From positions 13,018,144 to 13,082,143 of the forward strand of contig CM055114.1 in assembly GCA_029204225.1 (NCBI GenBank): a stretch of DNA of 64,000 nucleotides, read 5' to 3'. The number at the start of each line of letters is the position of its first letter. The first letter of the stretch is position 1. Shown here piece after piece: positions 60,369 to 64,000 of the stretch. The translations under genes and the position numbers were made by a program. Under the pieces are notes generated by a model, which ran no database searches, was not told where the DNA came from, and saw only the letters and a program-made list of their open reading frames with translations. This DNA is from Diphasiastrum complanatum (Eukaryota > Streptophyta > Lycopodiopsida > Lycopodiales > Lycopodiaceae).

Positions 60369-60657
60369 TTACTAGTTTTGGAGATATTAAAATTTGATGA
60401 GATTTTAGGCTCTTTTTTCCTCCAAAATACAGATTGGTGTGTTTTTTGGATTTTTTGGTTGGTTGGTCTGGGTTTCAAGCCCTTAGAGGCTGTTCAGGAC
60501 CTCCTCTATCCTCTCACACCTCCTTCGCTAGCTGTGAATAGTCCAAACACAAAAAAAAATATAGAAAACTAACTCTAAGCTTTCAAAAATCTACCTAAAA
60601 CTACTCTAAAAAGCAAGAATTAGCTAAAATGCAACTACACTAGTTAGTGAAAACCTA
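60369..60657 (-). other. gypsy I leader between primer site and hairpin repeats
   Basis: No gene; A/T-rich. Confidence 0.4.
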
Positions 60658-60675
60658 TCCTCGGCAATGACGCCA
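60658..60675 (-). other. gypsy I primer-binding site (tRNA-Asp-like)
   Basis: The minus strand reads TGGCGTCATTGCCGAGGA one base after the LTR end. It fits the tRNA-Asp-type site TGGCGCCGTTGCCGGGGA of many plant gypsy elements at 15 of 18 bases. Confidence 0.7.
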
Positions 60676-60676
60676 C

Positions 60677-61494
60677 TGTAGGGTCTTTGGTCCCACATAG
60701 TAATAGCCCTCCTGCCTGTCAACAAGGGTTAGCTCACTAGATAGGAACCTAACTATGCATAGATGCTACTTTTAGTTAGTTTCCTACTTTTTATCTAACT
60801 CTACCACCACTAACAGTACTTCCACTAACTCTACTCCCCTAAACTACCTTCATCATGATTGTAGGTGAAAGGAAAGGGAAGATTAGAAAAGATAGAGAGA
60901 AGGAAAGAGAGAAAGAGAGAGATAGAGGGAGGGTGGAGGTTAGGAAATGCTCATTGTACTTGCTAAGGGAGAAACATAAACTATTGAAACCAAAAATCAT
61001 GAACTTGAAAGCAAATGGAAAACAACAAGAGCAATAGCAAGCATTGCATAGCAAATGAGGATGCTTCTCTTCCAAAATTGGTAGAGTTTCCTCCTTCTCA
61101 TTAAGCATGGAAATAGAGTACAAATGGTGTCTTTTTATAAAATGGGAAAGGCCTTTGTCCCAAAATCCTACTGGCTAATATTTACATTGATCTTATCCAT
61201 CATCTTCGACCCAACTTGATCCAAGGGTCCACAAAAAGTACATTGGAAATCACAAGATTCAGGTGAGTCCAAAATTGGACCCAACTCTTAAAAAGTAAAC
61301 TCTAAGCTTAAAAATGACTTTGGGCCTCAAGTTTTATTTTAACTACAAAGGCCCAAGTCTATTTTGTTTTATTTACACCTTAAGCTTGCGTGCTCATTGG
61401 GCCATGGGCTTATACGCGCAGGATGCCATGCCCTCACAACACATTTTATTGGTCGATTTTATTTATTTACAACTCGTCGGGAATACCCCCAACA
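60677..61494 (-). repeat. gypsy I 5' LTR (copy 2 of LTR family)
   Basis: 818 bp, TGTAGGGTC...CCCCCAACA on the plus strand. TATA box TTTATAAAAAGAC on the minus strand near 61,131-61,143. It interrupts a copia polyprotein: coding for the copia J tail begins at the very next base, 61,495. Matches LTR copies at 35.9-36.7 and 63.6-63.9 kb. Confidence 0.85.
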
Positions 61495-61597
61495 AATGGC
61501 AGCAGATTACTTCACCAAGGCGTTATCCAAGGATCACCATATCAGATTTAATGACATGCTAAATCTGAAGATCCAAGTTTTTCAGGATCCACATTAA
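61495..61597 (+). pseudogene. copia J: RNase H C-terminal tail
   Basis: Reads MAADYFTKALSKDHHIRFND + MLNLKIQVFQDPH and a stop, the typical copia polyprotein end. The rest of this element is outside the window or lost; the gypsy I LTR inserted just upstream. Confidence 0.85.
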
Positions 61598-61604
61598 GGG
61601 AGAG

Positions 61605-62311
61605 TGTTGGATTTCAATGCTCAAGACCAAATCCATCAAGTAATGGGCATCCTGAAAAATCAGCCGAAGTCGACTCTATTGACTTCGAAGTCATTATAGT
61701 CCAAAGTCTGCTTATTGACTTCGACTTCACCACGTATATATTTATATAGTCAAAGTTAACCTCTATCAAAGCTCCCGACACATCAAAGTGCCCGACACAT
61801 CAAGGTAACCGACACATCGAAGTGCCCGACATATCGACTTTCTCAGCAAGAGAATAATCGATCCATGAACTGTCAGACGACATCAAGTACATCATTGATA
61901 GTCCGCCTAACTTGTACATACATTGACAATTGGAAAGGACGACCATTTAATGCATAACAGCCACAGTAAATTAAGTAGACAGATTTGATGTTTTCCAATG
62001 CACTGAGCACTGACATGCAATCATCAATGTATAGCATCATCAGATCTAACATTCTCAGTAGGCTATTTTCTAGTTAAGTAACTAAGTTGCTAAGTAATTA
62101 GAGAGAGATCATCATCAGCTAAAGCAATTTTTGTACTCACTCTCTCGCACTGCTTCACGCTCTTGTACTCATTATTCATTAGATCAAAGTGTAAGTTTTT
62201 GTCACCGCTATTGTTTCATTCTATTGCATAGCTACTATTTTATTCATCTTGTTTTGCTGATAACTGTTGTACTTCCGATCCACGCACCATTTGTTGTTCT
62301 ACTTCCACTGC
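61605..62311 (+). repeat. copia J LTR
   Basis: Polypurine tract aagggagag precedes TGTTGGATTTCAATGC. TATA region cgtatatatttatatagtc at 61,732-61,750. Repeated cccgacacatcaa(a/g)gt words lie at 61,775-61,835. After about 62,311 a degenerate primer-site-like ccatatcagagctgc follows. Confidence 0.75.
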
Positions 62312-62420
62312 TATTCTACCATATCAGAGCTGCATCTGTTTCTACCAGAGCTCATCTGATCCGATATAAGTCGATCAGTTCTTTGATTCCACCGATTTTC
62401 GACACATCGATTCAGTGACT

Positions 62421-62459
62421 GTCCAAATTTTTTAAGGACTATCCTTCAAAAATTTGGAC
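62421..62459. repeat. near-perfect hairpin
   Basis: Arms GTCCAAATTTTTTAAGG (62,421-62,437) and CCTTCAAAAATTTGGAC (62,443-62,459) pair at 16 of 17 positions around a 5-base loop actat. Confidence 0.8.
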
Positions 62460-62866
62460 TGGGCAGAGAAAGAGCTCCATTTTGAGTGGCACAGTAAAAA
62501 TGCTGATCGACATTTTTAGAGTTGGCATTTTTGTTGGCTGGTCAAAGCTTGGAATTTCCACTAAATAAGCATTTTACATTGAGTCAACATTAGCCGATAT
62601 TTCAACCGATTGATAGTCTTAGAACTTATATAGATTAGCATTATAGGACTTGTCTTTTAGCCTTTTTCATTGAGTTGAAATTTATATTGACTTGACATTT
62701 TTTTGTTTGCTTATGCCTTTCTTCATTTTTCAATTTGTGCCAAACTTCATTTTGCGGACTCAAGATTTTCACTTACCAATGTCAATTGGCATTTGTCAGT
62801 TTGTGCATATTTTAATGTATTTCTATTAGGCTCATTTTTGGCGGAAAATCGTTCGCCCAGCCCAAA
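62453..62866. mobile_element. possible MITE with TTTGG(A/G)CTGGGC ends
   Basis: Left TTTGGACTGGGC (62,453-62,464) and right GCCCAGCCCAAA (62,855-62,866) pair at 11 of 12 bases over a 414 bp span. The interior shares ttggcatt/tcaattggcattt words but no coding. No convincing target duplication, so this is tentative. Confidence 0.45.
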
Positions 62867-63162
62867 AACTCCTAAAAGTGTCATGGGGCACCATTTCTGA
62901 GGATGGTTAGGCCCTACGTGAATAACAGAGGTACCGCCACATCCAATCATGAGGGTCTGCTCTGGCTACCCATGTCGATGAGAGGTTTCCAAGCTCCCAG
63001 AGGCAAGGAGGGTCTGTTCTCACTGATTTGCTAATTTCTCAGATCCGTGTTTTCTTTCCTACTTCTATGTTGATAACAACGATAAGGTCTTTCATGTGAT
63101 GTTCATCTGAGCTCAATCGGAATAGGAAATTAAACTCATTTGTATGCTTTTCTAGAATCGTT
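62867..63162. other. unassigned DNA
   Basis: No motif recognised on either strand. Confidence 0.35.
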
Positions 63163-63477
63163 TCATGCATTTCTACTAGTAGTATTGGTCAAGCCTAGTG
63201 ATTGTACTAAGATTTCTGGCGAGGGTTGTGTCACTTCTATATAGCGGGTGGACATAGCATCAGTCAAATACCAAGATCCGTCAAACATAAATTCATATAC
63301 TTCGAGATAGCTATAATCTCCATAATGTTGCAATCTAATCAGAATGTCCCCAGGGTGTAAATTGTGATGGAACTCTAGGGAATAAAAATGATAGCTTAGA
63401 ATTCCTCTCCGTATTAACTGACAGATGTTTCCAAACGAAGGTAGGAAATCAATATCCGTCATATCACTCTCAAACAC
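63163..63477 (-). CDS. hypothetical ORF, 104 codons, unknown function
   Basis: Minus strand ATG at 63,477 to TGA, starting MFESDMTDIDFLPSFGNICQ. The protein is acidic and rich in aromatic residues (SYHFYSLEFHHN, YGDYSYLEVYEFMFDGSWYL), with no signal peptide, zinc finger or repeat. Composition is more protein-like than the random ORFs nearby. It resembles no transposon domain that I know. It may be a fragment of a larger gene or a chance ORF. Confidence 0.25.
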   Translation of the reverse strand: MFESDMTDIDFLPSFGNICQLIRRGILSYHFYSLEFHHNLHPGDILIRLQHYGDYSYLEVYEFMFDGSWYLTDAMSTRYIEVTQPSPEILVQSLGLTNTTSRNA

Positions 63478-63557
63478 ATTCTGGATTAGGTAACATGGTG
63501 GGATCGTTCTAAGGCACTCTCTAGTCAGTAAGGCACTATAGTCCTAAAATGTTCATA

Positions 63558-63911
63558 TGTTGGGGGTATTCTTGTCGTGCATGTGAATAAATAAAATGTC
63601 GAAATTAGTAGAATTAAGATGTGAGGGTCATGGCATCCTGTGTGCGTAAGCCCATGACCCAATGAGCACTTGTTAATAATCTTTTGGAAATAAACTAGAC
63701 TTGGGGCCATGTAATTAAAAATAATATTAGAGGCCAAAGTCTAAGTTAAATTTAAGTTACTAAGTTTTTGAGTTAGTCAAAAGTCAAAATGGTGGTAGGT
63801 GGGGTGTGCTTCTTCCTACACCATAGATTAGTTTGTGTTTCATGTGGATGGTGTGGATTTTAATCCCATCCTTTGCAAGCAGCCAATAGGAAGCAAGGGG
63901 CAAGGGCCACC
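63558..63911 (+). repeat. gypsy-type LTR, copy 3 of the family, truncated
   Basis: TGTTGGGGGTATTC at 63,558 in plus orientation. Collinear with the reverse complement of 36,656 to about 36,340, through tagccaataggaagcaaggg. Similarity ends sharply at 63,911 inside the LTR. Confidence 0.85.
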
Positions 63912-64000
63912 TTACAATCTATTCGTATGAAAAACTTGCAATTATTGAAGGATGTGGAAGAGGCTAAGAAGAAGGAGGCTAGGACTAAGAAGTAAAAGCG
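63912..64000. other. new sequence after LTR break, to window end
   Basis: Purine-rich with a short Lys/Glu-rich reading frame (EEAKKKEARTKK). Too short to identify. Confidence 0.3.

Overview
This window looks like nuclear DNA of a seed plant. The evidence is one plant-specific trihelix transcription-factor gene, plant-type CACTA (En/Spm) and hAT transposons, Ty1/copia elements primed by initiator-Met tRNA, and Ty3/gypsy elements with a tRNA-Asp-like primer site. There is no bacterial gene organisation, rRNA, tRNA or CRISPR array. I cannot name the species. Most transposon reading frames are full of stops and frameshifts. This points to a large genome that keeps old insertions.

Layout. 1-1,513 is the relic of a copia element whose LTR is interrupted at 1,514 by a CACTA transposon. 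The CACTA runs to about 9,660 and carries tnp2, DUF4218 and DUF4216 coding regions on the plus strand, an unidentified spliced reading frame on the minus strand, and a 1.3 kb complex of CT/AC/AT microsatellites. 9.7-12.9 kb has no recognisable gene but holds one 363 bp inverted-repeat element. 13.25-13.87 kb is a BAP31-like ER membrane-protein gene that keeps a spliceable intron but is broken by a frameshift and an in-frame stop. 14.5-16.3 kb is the one convincing intact gene: a SIP1-clade trihelix factor with a GC-rich promoter bearing four G-boxes.

18.0-27.25 kb is a layered nest, all on the minus strand. Copia A is split by copia B (5 bp target duplication CCTAG). Copia B in turn carries three non-autonomous hAT elements, each with an 8 bp target duplication, and a hAT transposase relic. 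27.3-35.9 kb is low-content intergenic DNA with two CA microsatellites.

35.9-64 kb is a patchwork of gypsy and copia fragments. It includes three LTRs of one family (35.9, 60.7 and 63.6 kb), a gypsy element that lost its reverse transcriptase and RNase H (38.6-41.7 kb), and other gypsy fragments at 43-44, 46-49, 49-50 and 55-61.5 kb. A nearly full-length copia element at 50.5-55.2 kb is flanked by inverted copies of its own LTR start. Several gypsy LTRs or leaders carry tandem minisatellites (25 bp, 15 bp or about 150 bp hairpin units). In two cases these sit just upstream of a TATA box.

How the genes work together: there is no operon-like logic. The trihelix gene is an isolated host gene. 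The other protein-coding traces are replication machinery of transposable elements (gag, protease, integrase, RT, RNase H, transposases) or a decayed host gene. I see no convincing new multi-gene system. The most unusual material is the exact insertion stratigraphy at 18-27 kb and the modular minisatellites in gypsy LTRs and leaders.
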